Shown here piece by piece: positions 15,361-25,580 of a stretch of DNA of 64,000 bases. The stretch is from positions 1 to 64,000 of the forward strand of contig NZ_JARPVX010000012.1 of NCBI RefSeq assembly GCF_033947565.1, read 5' to 3'. This DNA is from Lichenihabitans sp033947565 (GTDB lineage Bacteria > Pseudomonadota > Alphaproteobacteria > Rhizobiales > Beijerinckiaceae). Numbering within the stretch: position 1 is the stretch's first letter; every line of letters begins with the position of its first letter. The notes under the pieces are model-generated. The model had not been told where the DNA came from and did not search any database. It was given only the letters and a program-made list of their open reading frames with translations. The position numbers and the translations under genes were made by a program.

Positions 15361-17619
15361 ATGATCTCCATGTCCAAGCCCGTCGGCGACACCCCGCTCG
15401 ACGGACGCGCCGGCCTTGTCGGCCAGGCGCTCGACCGCATCGACGGCCCCCTCAAGGTGACGGGCCACGCCACCTATGCGGCGGAATACCGGGATATCGG
15501 CCCGGCACTCACCGGCTATCTCGTCTTGTCGGCCATCGCCAAAGGCCGGCTCGATGCCCTCGACACGGCCGCCGCCGAGGCGGCACCGGGCGTCAAGCTG
15601 GTGATGACCCATAAGAACGCCCCGAAACAGGGACCGCGGGGGCAAACCACCAACCCGCAGCTGAACGGGCCGGAAATCGCCTATCGTGGCCAGCCCATCG
15701 CGCTCGTGGTGGCCGACAGCTTCGAAGCCGCACGGGCAGCCGCCTATCTGATCAAGCCGCGTTATGGAGCGGAAGCCGGCGCCAAATTCGACCTCGGCTC
15801 CAATCGCACTGAGGCCTTCAAGCCGAAATCCAACAACGGCCAGCCGCCGGACACCACCACCGGCGACATGGATGCGGTCTTCGCCCGCGCGCCGGTGCGC
15901 CTCGATGTCGAATATACGACCCCGCTGCAGAGCCATGCCATGATGGAGCCGCACGGCACCATCGCCCGCTGGGACGGCGATGCGCTGACCCTGTGGACCG
16001 CCAACCAGATGCTGATGCGCGGCACCGACATGGTGGCCGGCACGCTGCAGATGCCGAAGGACAAGGTGCGCCTGATCAGCCGCTATGTCGGTGGCGGTTT
16101 CGGGTCGAAGCTGCAGGTGGAGGCCGATGCCATCCTGGCCGCCATGGCGGCGAAGCTGACCGGACAAACCGTGAAGGTCGTGTTGACGCGGCCGCAGGTG
16201 TTCCCAGTCACCAAGCACCGCACCGACACGGTGCAACGGCTGCGCCTCGGGGCCGAGCGCGACGGCACGCTTCTGGCCATCGGCCATGAGTCCTGGTCGG
16301 GTAACACTCCCGATGACCAGTTCTACGAAACCGCGGCCAACGCCACCCGCACGCTATACGCGGCCGCCAATCGCATGACGGCGCACCGGCTGGTGGCGCT
16401 CGACGTGCCGCATGCCTCGTCGATGCGGGCACCCGGCGAGGCCGTGGGCCTGTTGGCGCTCGAATGCGCCATGGACGAGCTCGCGGTGGCGCTCGACATG
16501 GACCCGGTGGCGCTGCGCATCAAGAACGAGCCGCATGTCGCGCCCGAGTCCGGCAAACCCTATTCGAGCCGCACCTTCGTGCCCTGCCTGGAGAAGGGTG
16601 CCGAATTGTTCGGCTGGTCGAAGCGTGTCGCCAAACCTGGCCAGGTACGCGACGGGCAATGGCTGGTCGGCATGGGTATGGCGGGTGCCACCCGCGGCAA
16701 CCCGATGCTGGCCGCCAAGGCCAGCGTCACGCTCGACCGCGACGGCGTCGCGACCGTGCGCAGCTCGATGACGGACATCGGCACCGGGTCCTATACGATC
16801 CTGGCCCAGATCGCCGGCGACATGCTGGGCCTGCCGATCGACAAGGTGCGGGTGGAGCTTGGCGACACCACGCTGCCGCCGGCACCCGGCTCGGGCGGAT
16901 CCTTCGGGGCCAATTCGGCCGGTGCCGCCGTATATGACGCCTGCACGGTTCTGCGGACCAGTCTGCTGCAGGCGGCGCGCTTTCCGAGCGAGGGAGCGGA
17001 ATTCGCCGATGGCGTGGTAAAGGCGGGCGGGCAAAGCGCCAAGCTGGCCGACCTCGCGGCGGCGGCCGGCCCGAACGGCCTGGTGGCCCAGGGTGCGGCC
17101 GATCCCGGCGATTCGCGGCAGGCCTTCAGCCAGGAATCCTATGGCGCTTATTTCGTCGAGGTCGGGGTCGACGTCGATACGGCCGAGATTCGGCTGCGGC
17201 GCATGCTCGGCGTCTTCACGGCTGGGCGTATCCTGAATGCCAAGACGGCGCGCTCCCAGGCGATCGGCGGCATGACGTTCGGCATCGGGGCGGCCCTGAT
17301 GGAGGACCTGGTGATGGACAAGCGCGACGGCTGGCTCGCCAATGCGAACCTCGCCGAATACCATGTCGCGGTGCATGCCGACGTGCCGGCCATCGAGGCG
17401 GTGTTCCTGCCGGAGCTCGACGCCCATTCGAGCCCGATGAAGAGCAAGGGCGTCGGCGAACTCGGCATCTGCGGCGCCGGGGCGTCGCTGGCCAATGCGG
17501 TCTACAACGCCACCGGGGTTCGCATCCGCGATTATCCGCTGACGCTCGACAAGGTGTTGAGCGGCTGGGCGGAAGCCAACAAGACCGGTCAAGCGTTGCC
17601 GATGCAGAAGGCCGGGTGA
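15361..17619 (+). CDS. Aldehyde oxidoreductase molybdenum-binding subunit (PaoC/YagR-like)
   Basis: The 752-residue catalytic subunit carries the molybdopterin cytosine dinucleotide cofactor. Family motifs include RYVGGGFGSKLQ, SMRAPGEAVGLLALE, GSGGSFGANSAGAAV and, at the C-terminus, SKGVGELGICGAGASLANA with the conserved catalytic Glu. Periplasmic relatives oxidise a broad set of aromatic aldehydes to acids and protect against them; the true substrate is not evident here. There is no signal peptide, consistent with hitch-hiking export on the small subunit. It closes the three-gene operon; the GST downstream starts 51 bases later and may be co-transcribed. Confidence 0.94.
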   Translation: MISMSKPVGDTPLDGRAGLVGQALDRIDGPLKVTGHATYAAEYRDIGPALTGYLVLSAIAKGRLDALDTAAAEAAPGVKLVMTHKNAPKQGPRGQTTNPQLNGPEIAYRGQPIALVVADSFEAARAAAYLIKPRYGAEAGAKFDLGSNRTEAFKPKSNNGQPPDTTTGDMDAVFARAPVRLDVEYTTPLQSHAMMEPHGTIARWDGDALTLWTANQMLMRGTDMVAGTLQMPKDKVRLISRYVGGGFGSKLQVEADAILAAMAAKLTGQTVKVVLTRPQVFPVTKHRTDTVQRLRLGAERDGTLLAIGHESWSGNTPDDQFYETAANATRTLYAAANRMTAHRLVALDVPHASSMRAPGEAVGLLALECAMDELAVALDMDPVALRIKNEPHVAPESGKPYSSRTFVPCLEKGAELFGWSKRVAKPGQVRDGQWLVGMGMAGATRGNPMLAAKASVTLDRDGVATVRSSMTDIGTGSYTILAQIAGDMLGLPIDKVRVELGDTTLPPAPGSGGSFGANSAGAAVYDACTVLRTSLLQAARFPSEGAEFADGVVKAGGQSAKLADLAAAAGPNGLVAQGAADPGDSRQAFSQESYGAYFVEVGVDVDTAEIRLRRMLGVFTAGRILNAKTARSQAIGGMTFGIGAALMEDLVMDKRDGWLANANLAEYHVAVHADVPAIEAVFLPELDAHSSPMKSKGVGELGICGAGASLANAVYNATGVRIRDYPLTLDKVLSGWAEANKTGQALPMQKAG

Positions 17620-17670
17620 CACGCATCCGGCCGCCCGGGCCCGTGTGGCCCGGGCCGACAGGACGTAGCC

Positions 17671-18345
17671 ATGACCGACACGCCCCGCTTCCTGCTTTAC
17701 GCCTTCTGGCGCACCTCCGCGGCCTATCGGGTCCGGGTGGCCCTGGCCCTCAAGGGCCTCGCCTGGGAAGAACGCTTCGTCGACAACGACAAGGGCGAGA
17801 ACCGTTCGCCGGACTTCCTACGTCTCAATCCGCTCGGCGGCCTGCCGGTGCTGATCGACCGCATGGGCGACACGCCGGATGGCGTGCTGACCCAATCGCT
17901 GGCGATCCTCGATTACCTCGAGGAGGCGGCGCCCGAGCCGGCGCTACTGTCCACCGGCGCCTTCGGCCGGGCCCGGGTGCGATCGATCGCCGCCATGGCG
18001 GCGGCCGACACCCACCCGCTCATCACGCCTCGGATCAAGAAATATCTGACGGGCCCGGGCGGCTTCGACGATGCCGCCTGGCGGGCCTGGCAGGAACATT
18101 GGTTCACCACCGGGCTGCAGGCGATCGAGACGCGGCTCGCGTCCGACGCCGAGACGGGCACCTTCTGCCATGGCGACCGCGTGACAATGGCGGATGTGTG
18201 TTTGGCGAGCCTCATCGTGGTCATGCGGGTGTTCAAGATCAGCGTCCCGGAGATCCCGACCATCGACCGCATCATGGCGCGCTGCGAGGCCATCGAGGCT
18301 TTTGCGCGGGCGGAGCCGATGCGGCAGCAGGGCGCGCCCGCCTGA
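17671..18345 (+). CDS. Glutathione S-transferase, maleylacetoacetate isomerase type
   Basis: A 224-residue zeta-class GST. The N-terminal thioredoxin-like domain contains FWRTSAAYRVRVALALKGL, equivalent to the zeta-class SSxxxRVR active site, then NPLGGLPVLI (cis-Pro glutathione contact) and LTQSLAILDYLEE. A helical domain follows. Such enzymes isomerise maleylacetoacetate to fumarylacetoacetate in tyrosine or homogentisate degradation, but no hmgA or fahA gene lies nearby, so another GST role is possible. It converges on ccmB 24 bases later. Confidence 0.82.
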   Translation: MTDTPRFLLYAFWRTSAAYRVRVALALKGLAWEERFVDNDKGENRSPDFLRLNPLGGLPVLIDRMGDTPDGVLTQSLAILDYLEEAAPEPALLSTGAFGRARVRSIAAMAAADTHPLITPRIKKYLTGPGGFDDAAWRAWQEHWFTTGLQAIETRLASDAETGTFCHGDRVTMADVCLASLIVVMRVFKISVPEIPTIDRIMARCEAIEAFARAEPMRQQGAPA

Positions 18346-18369
18346 CGGGGCGCCCTGCTGTTCCGGGCG

Positions 18370-19044
18370 TCATTCCCCCATCAGCCGCAGCGCCGCCGCG
18401 GCCGCGAAGGGGGCGCCCGCAAGCGCCAGCAGGCTGAGGCCGCAGAGCACCAGGAACGGCATGAGGAAGGGCACAATGGCGCCCGGGCTCGCGGCCCCGG
18501 CCGCCGCCACCCCGAAGATCAGCACCGGGATCGCCAGCGGCACCGTCAGCACGGCCAGCAGGAGGCCGCCGCGGCGGAACCCCGCCGTCAAGGCGGCCCC
18601 GATGGCGCCGACCAGCGTCAAGGCCGGCGTCCCCACGGCGAGGCTCGCCGCGACGCCGGCGAGCGCCGCACCGTCGAGGGCGAACAACAGGCCGAACACC
18701 GGCGTCACGAGCAGCAGCGGCAGTCCGGTGGTGCACCAATGGGCGGCGCATTTCACCACCACGACGAGTTCCAGCGGCACCCCGCCGAGCCGCAGCGCGT
18801 CGAGGCTGCCATCCTCGAGATCGGCCTGGAACAGCCGGTCGAGGCCGAGCAGCGTCGCCAGCAGGGCCGCGATCCACAACATCGCCGGGCCGATGCGGCG
18901 CAGCAGGTTCAGGTCGGGCCCGACCGCGAACGGCACCACGATGACGAGCGCCAGCATGAAGCTGACCCCGGTCAAGCCGCCCCCCCCAAGGCGGCGCGCC
19001 ACCGCGACCTCGCGCCGGAACAGCGCCCACAGCGCGCCTCTCAT
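18370..19044 (-). CDS. ccmB: Heme exporter membrane protein CcmB
   Basis: A 224-residue inner-membrane permease of the CcmABCD complex of cytochrome c maturation (system I), with six hydrophobic segments. The N-terminal LWALFRREVAVARR and the segment FQADLEDGSLDALRLGGVPLELVVVVKCAAHW are typical of CcmB. The frame stays open to 19200, but the ATG at 19044 overlaps the ccmA stop (ATGA) and gives the family length. The usual next gene, ccmC, is absent: the following gene is the convergent GST. Confidence 0.93.
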   Translation of the reverse strand: MRGALWALFRREVAVARRLGGGGLTGVSFMLALVIVVPFAVGPDLNLLRRIGPAMLWIAALLATLLGLDRLFQADLEDGSLDALRLGGVPLELVVVVKCAAHWCTTGLPLLLVTPVFGLLFALDGAALAGVAASLAVGTPALTLVGAIGAALTAGFRRGGLLLAVLTVPLAIPVLIFGVAAAGAASPGAIVPFLMPFLVLCGLSLLALAGAPFAAAAALRLMGE

Positions 19045-19646
19045 GCGGGGCTCAGCCGCAGTTGTGCCATCGGCAGCGCCAGCGGCGCGTGCAGGGCCAG
19101 CACGGCGAGGCCGCCGCTCGACAGATGGCGCGTCAACAGGTCGGTCAGCATGGCCTCGGCGTCGCGGTCGAGCGCGGTGGCGGGCTCGTCGAGCAGCCAC
19201 AGCGGCCGATCCGCCACCAACAGGCCCGCCACCCGGCGCCGTTGCCCGGCCGACAGGAAGCCGAGCGGGATGTCGATGCAGGCACCGAGACCGACCGCCT
19301 CCAGCGCCTCAGCAGGGGAAAGGCCCCCGCCCCCGCCCCAGCGGCGCAGGAAGCGCAGGTTGGTGCCCGCGGTCAGCACCGCCTTGGCGCCGTTGCCGTG
19401 GCCGAGGTAGTGCAGGCGCTCGCCGAGGGCACGGTCGTCGTCGCGGCCAAGCCGCAGCGCCACCTCGCCGGCCGCCGGGGGCAGCAGGCCGGCCAGCGCG
19501 CGCAGCAAACTCGATTTGCCGATGCCGTTGGGGCCCGTGACGGCCAGCGCCCGGCCGGGTGCCAGCGTGAAGCCGAGGTCCGTCAGGATCGGCTGGCCGT
19601 TGCGGGCCACCGCGAGGCCACGCACATGAAGGCCGCCATCCTGCAC
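19041..19646 (-). CDS. ccmA: Heme exporter ATP-binding protein CcmA
   Basis: A 201-residue ABC ATPase that drives release of holo-CcmE from CcmC in cytochrome c maturation. Walker A is GPNGIGKSS, the signature is LSAGQRRRVAG and Walker B is LWLLDEPATALD. The start is a GTG at 19646 with GGAG 8 bases upstream; a GTG at 19625 is an alternative. It overlaps ccmB by 4 bases and is divergent from acnA across 114 bases, as in many Rhizobiales. Confidence 0.92.
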   Translation of the reverse strand: MQDGGLHVRGLAVARNGQPILTDLGFTLAPGRALAVTGPNGIGKSSLLRALAGLLPPAAGEVALRLGRDDDRALGERLHYLGHGNGAKAVLTAGTNLRFLRRWGGGGGLSPAEALEAVGLGACIDIPLGFLSAGQRRRVAGLLVADRPLWLLDEPATALDRDAEAMLTDLLTRHLSSGGLAVLALHAPLALPMAQLRLSPA

Positions 19647-19760
19647 CCCCCGGCGCTCCCGCTTCAGAAAAAATCGTCACGCCGTGGCTTTGGTATCGGG
19701 CTAGTTTGGAATTATCTATAAGAAGAGCATTCCGCCCGTTCCGCACCGGCCAGGACACCC

Positions 19761-22457
<2,697 letters not shown>

Positions 22458-22548
22458 GCCGGAATGCTCCTTTCGCCCGCCAGCGGGCGGAGGGGGCTAA
22501 GATGACGCCGGTCTTCGAGACAAGGACCGGGCCGCGTCGCCCGAGGGC

Positions 22549-22944
22549 TCACGTGATTCGGCAAAGCTCGACCCAGGTGGCCGCGGACAAGCCCGCCAGG
22601 CGCTCGGGCGCGATGCGGAGCGCGGTGTTGGTGGCGCCCGCGGCGGGGGGCACGCTGTCGAAGAGATGCCCGGTAAGGGCCTGGGCCTCGTTCGCGTCGA
22701 GGAATCTCGGCTTCGCCCCGAAGGCCGCCTTCACCTCGGCGTTGTCGAGCCGGGCGTCGCCGCGCATGACCACAAGCAGCACGTCCGCGCCGACACGCAG
22801 CGACAAGGTCTTGGCGATGCGGGCCGGCTCCACCCCAAGCGCCGCGGCCGCCAGAACCACGGTGGCGCTGCTGCCTTCGACGGTGAGGATCGCGATGTCG
22901 GGCGCATGCGCGGCCAGGAAGGCGCGGACGGACGCAACACGCAT
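22549..22944 (-). CDS. YbaK/EbsC-family aminoacyl-tRNA deacylase with internal deletion
   Basis: A 131-residue YbaK-like protein; relatives hydrolyse mischarged aminoacyl-tRNAs such as Cys-tRNA(Pro). SVRAFLAAHAPDIAIL, GVEPARIAKTLSLRVG with the key Lys45, RGDARLDNAEVKAAFG and the C-terminal PAAGATNTALRIAPERL are all well kept. However LTGH (90-93) runs directly into FDSVPPAAGATN, whereas normal members have about 25 more residues there, including the conserved VGG(V/I)xP substrate loop. The frame is intact on both sides. GGGAG 7 bases before the ATG at 22944 supports the start; the open frame upstream of it is unrelated. Function may be altered or lost. Confidence 0.82.
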   Translation of the reverse strand: MRVASVRAFLAAHAPDIAILTVEGSSATVVLAAAALGVEPARIAKTLSLRVGADVLLVVMRGDARLDNAEVKAAFGAKPRFLDANEAQALTGHLFDSVPPAAGATNTALRIAPERLAGLSAATWVELCRIT

Positions 22945-23103
22945 CGGCAAGCTCCCGAGGCTTTCTGCCCTGCCATGTCCCGACCGGAAAAGGCTTTCCA
23001 AATGAGCGGCAGCGATTAAATCTCTGTCAGGATCCCAGGGACGCCGCAACAAGCGCGCGGTCTCTGGTATTGTGCATCGCGATAGACTGTTCAGGAGCCA
23101 TCG

Positions 23104-23793
23104 ATGCCGACCTCGACCGACCGTTCCAAGACCCATGATAAGTCCGCGGTGGAGCGACTGTTCGACGGGGTCAGGACATTTCGTGAGGAGGTCTTTCCCG
23201 AACAGCGCGAACACTTCGAGAAGTTGGCCGAAGGCCAAAGCCCGGCCACGCTCTTCATCACCTGCGCGGACAGCCGCGTGGTGCCCGAGATGCTGACCCA
23301 GACCGATCCCGGCGACCTTTTCGTCTGTCGTAACATCGGCAACATCGTGCCGCCCTATGGCGAGATGCTGGGGGGCGTGTCGGCCGTGATCGAATATGCG
23401 GTCGTGGCCCTGAAGGTGAAGAACATCGTCATCTGCGGTCACTCGAACTGCGGTGCCATGAAGGGGCTGATGAACATCGACGATCCCGCCCTGGCCAACA
23501 TGCCGACGGTGCGGTCCTGGTTGCGCAATGCCGAGGCGGCCCGCACCGTGGTCGAGGCGACGCAGGGCGACCTCGGGGATGACGACAAGGTGCAGGCCCT
23601 GGTCGAGCAGAACGTCGTCACCCAGCTGCAGCACCTCGGCACCCATCCGTCGGTCGCGGCTGCGCTGGCGACCGATCAGGTCGCGCTGTTCGGCTGGGTT
23701 TACGGCATCGGCAACGGCGAGGTTCGCGGCTACGATGCGGACACCCGGAGCTTCATGCCGATCGGGCAGGCTGCGGCGTCACAGGACGCGTGA
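23104..23793 (+). CDS. Beta-class carbonic anhydrase
   Basis: A 229-residue zinc enzyme interconverting carbon dioxide and bicarbonate. The zinc ligands are visible as Cys54 (FITCADSRVVPE), His113 and Cys116 (CGHSNCGAM), with the Asp56-Arg58 dyad. FVCRNIGNIVPPYG is the other family signature. An AGGAG-type site precedes the ATG at 23104. The gene ends 3 bases before the bestrophin-like gene, so the two are surely co-transcribed and probably linked in bicarbonate or pH handling. A CanB/CynT-type cytosolic enzyme; no signal peptide. Confidence 0.94.
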   Translation: MPTSTDRSKTHDKSAVERLFDGVRTFREEVFPEQREHFEKLAEGQSPATLFITCADSRVVPEMLTQTDPGDLFVCRNIGNIVPPYGEMLGGVSAVIEYAVVALKVKNIVICGHSNCGAMKGLMNIDDPALANMPTVRSWLRNAEAARTVVEATQGDLGDDDKVQALVEQNVVTQLQHLGTHPSVAAALATDQVALFGWVYGIGNGEVRGYDADTRSFMPIGQAAASQDA

Positions 23794-23796
23794 TCC

Positions 23797-24693
23797 ATGC
23801 TGGTTCGCCCGAACCTGAGCTTTGGTGAGATCCTTCACGAGACATGGCGTCCCCTGGCCGTGTTCTTCGTGCTCGATCTGCTGGTGACGATCGCCTATGT
23901 GGGCCTGGGCTGGACGTGGATCACGCCCAACTCCATCCCCCTGCCGCTGCTCGGCACCGGGCTCGCGGTTTACCTTGGCCTGCGCAACAATGCCGCTTAT
24001 GCGCGCTGGTGGGAGGCTCGCACCCTTTGGGGCGCCGTGGTAAACCATTCCCGCAGCCTGGCGCGCTCGCTGTCGGCCATGATGACCAACCCGGCCTCGC
24101 AGCAGGCGCGCCATCGCATCATCCAGCACCAGATCGCCTTCGTGCATGCGTTGCGGATGTCGCTGCGGCGCGAGGACGTGCCGCGCAAGCTTCGCCGCTT
24201 CCTGTCGGACGCCGACCTCGACGCCGTGAAGTGCGCCACCAATGTGCCCTTCGCGCTCCACATCCGGATGGCCGAGATGGTGGGGGAGGAGTTGCGGGCG
24301 AACCGCATCGACTCGATCGAGGCGACGGCCATCAACGACATCATGAGCGACCTGTCGAATGCGCAAGGCGGGCTCGAGCGCATCCGCAACACACCGATGC
24401 CGCGCCAATATTCGGCGCTGCCCGGGGTGTTCGTCAGCATCTATTGTTTGGCGCTGCCGTTCGGCTTCGTGCCCGAACTCAACCTTCTGACCCCCCTGGG
24501 GTCGGCCGTGATCGGGTTGATGTTCCTGACGCTCGACATGTCCGGCCGTCATCTTGAGGATCCGTTCTCGCGCTCGACGCACGAGATCCCGATGACGGCC
24601 ATCACCCGCACCATCGAGATCGACCTCAAGCAGACGCTGGGCGACGAGAACCGGCCCGCACCCTTGCGCCCGGTCTTCGGCGTGCTGACCTGA
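23797..24693 (+). CDS. Bestrophin-like (UPF0187) channel protein
   Basis: A 298-residue bestrophin-family membrane protein. The N-terminal SFGEILHETWRPLAVFFVLDLLV, GLRNNAAYARWWEARTLWGAVVNHSR and the C-terminal DMSGRHLEDPFSRSTHEIPMTAITRTIEIDLKQ are family landmarks, with hydrophobic segments at about 20-45, 45-65, 210-230 and 235-255. Bestrophins are pentameric ion channels; eukaryotic and algal members pass chloride or bicarbonate, while characterised bacterial ones favour cations. Its position 3 bases after carbonic anhydrase suggests bicarbonate passage. It is followed by a strong terminator. Confidence 0.9.
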   Translation: MLVRPNLSFGEILHETWRPLAVFFVLDLLVTIAYVGLGWTWITPNSIPLPLLGTGLAVYLGLRNNAAYARWWEARTLWGAVVNHSRSLARSLSAMMTNPASQQARHRIIQHQIAFVHALRMSLRREDVPRKLRRFLSDADLDAVKCATNVPFALHIRMAEMVGEELRANRIDSIEATAINDIMSDLSNAQGGLERIRNTPMPRQYSALPGVFVSIYCLALPFGFVPELNLLTPLGSAVIGLMFLTLDMSGRHLEDPFSRSTHEIPMTAITRTIEIDLKQTLGDENRPAPLRPVFGVLT

Positions 24694-24700
24694 GCATCAA

Positions 24701-24731
24701 CGAAAAGCCCGGCACGAGGCCGGGCTTTTCG
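24701..24731. terminator. Bidirectional terminator between bestrophin gene and trxA
   Basis: A perfect 13-bp inverted repeat, CGAAAAGCCCGGC and GCCGGGCTTTTCG, has a 5-base loop and is followed by TTTTT on the plus strand; the A-rich left arm supplies U residues in the other direction. It lies between two convergent genes and can serve both. Confidence 0.92.
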
Positions 24732-24753
24732 TTTTTCGGTGACGCCCGTGGGC

Positions 24754-25089
24754 TCAGATGGCCGAGGCGATCCAGCGCTGCAGCTCGCCCTTCGGCGCGG
24801 CGCCCACCTTCTTGGAGAAGACTTCGCCGTTCTTGAACAACAACAGGGTGGGGATCGACTGGACGCCGTAATGCGTGGTGGTGTCCGGGTTCTCGTCGAT
24901 GTTGAGCTTGACCACCTTCACCTTGCCCTTCATCTCGCCCGCGATCTCCTCGAGCGCCGGAGCGATCATGCGGCAGGGGCCGCACCATTCCGCCCAAAGA
25001 TCGACCACAACGGGCTCGCTCGATTGCAGGACATCCTGCTGGAAGCTTGCATCCGTGACCTTCAGGGTCGCGCCATTCGCATCGGCCAT
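24754..25089 (-). CDS. trxA: Thioredoxin 1
   Basis: A 111-residue thioredoxin, the general cytosolic disulfide reductant. The active site WCGPC is at residues 35-39, with cis-Pro in SIPTLLLFKNGEV. ATG at 25089 preceded by GAGG fits the family start; upstream residues in the open frame (from 25107) are not needed. It converges on the bestrophin gene with a shared terminator. Confidence 0.96.
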   Translation of the reverse strand: MADANGATLKVTDASFQQDVLQSSEPVVVDLWAEWCGPCRMIAPALEEIAGEMKGKVKVVKLNIDENPDTTTHYGVQSIPTLLLFKNGEVFSKKVGAAPKGELQRWIASAI

Positions 25090-25389
25090 GATGAACCTCG
25101 CTCGCATGGGTGCCGCGATCTGCGGCGCCGTTGTCCTTCAGGTAGGATCGGGCCGGAACCGCGTCAAGGAAGCGCAGACGGCAGGGCTTCGGCTCGCTCG
25201 CCATCACCGTTCCACCACGGATGCAAGGCCCGACCGCAGCGCACCATCAATTTGCTGTGCACTCTTGGCCCATCACTGCATCACCCGACTGACTTAACTG
25301 TGCCAAGGCAAGAAATCGGGGTGCGGTTGCTACCTTGCGGCTTCCGTCAATTCCAATTGGATGTTAATCATTGGTCTCTAAACTGATCT
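25090..25389. other. Non-coding stretch upstream of the structured element
   Basis: These 300 bases between trxA (transcribed leftwards) and the structured element hold no convincing gene. The part from about 25230 to 25385 is clearly more AT-rich than the surroundings and contains the imperfect palindrome CCAATTGGATGTTAATCATTGG-like segment at 25353-25374. It is the natural place for promoters of trxA and of the oxidation operon, but I could not fix a reliable -35/-10 pair. Confidence 0.5.
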
Positions 25390-25471
25390 CGGGCGCTACC
25401 GTGAAGCACGCCGGATAGGTATGACCTCCGTACCGAACTTGCATGTTCGGCGTGCTTCTCTGTAGCGCCCG
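25390..25471 (+). other. Structured three-way-junction element upstream of the oxidation operon
   Basis: Nested inverted repeats predict a compact RNA. The outer stem pairs CGGGCGCTAC (25390-25399) with GTAGCGCCCG (25462-25471); across a 3x3 internal loop GAAGCACGCCG (25403-25413) pairs with CGGCGTGCTTC (25448-25458). Inside sit two small hairpins: GGTA-TGACCTCCG-TACC (25418-25434) and GAAC-TTGCAT-GTTC (25435-25448, sharing the last base). The first loop shows ACCTCC, complementary to Shine-Dalgarno sequences. It starts 190 bases before the hydrolase-fusion ATG, so it may be a leader, riboswitch-like element or separate sRNA; I cannot match it to a known family and see no U-tract after it. 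Confidence 0.55.
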
Positions 25472-25580
25472 ATCGCAGTTTTCGCCGCCGATGCCCGCCA
25501 GGGTGCGGCGAATTGCATTTGTTAAGGCCCCAACCATCCCGGACTGCCGCGCGTTAGTTGCCGCTCGCAGGGATGTTGGA

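Noticed and set aside
22945..23646. Extension of the YbaK frame far upstream, opposite carbonic anhydrase
   Set aside because: The added part is antisense to the carbonic anhydrase gene and is unrelated to YbaK; a good ribosome site marks the ATG at 22944.
25390..25471. A tRNA or tRNA-like gene in the structured element
   Set aside because: The outer stem resembles an acceptor stem, but there is no TTCRA T-loop, no seven-base anticodon loop and no 3' CCA.
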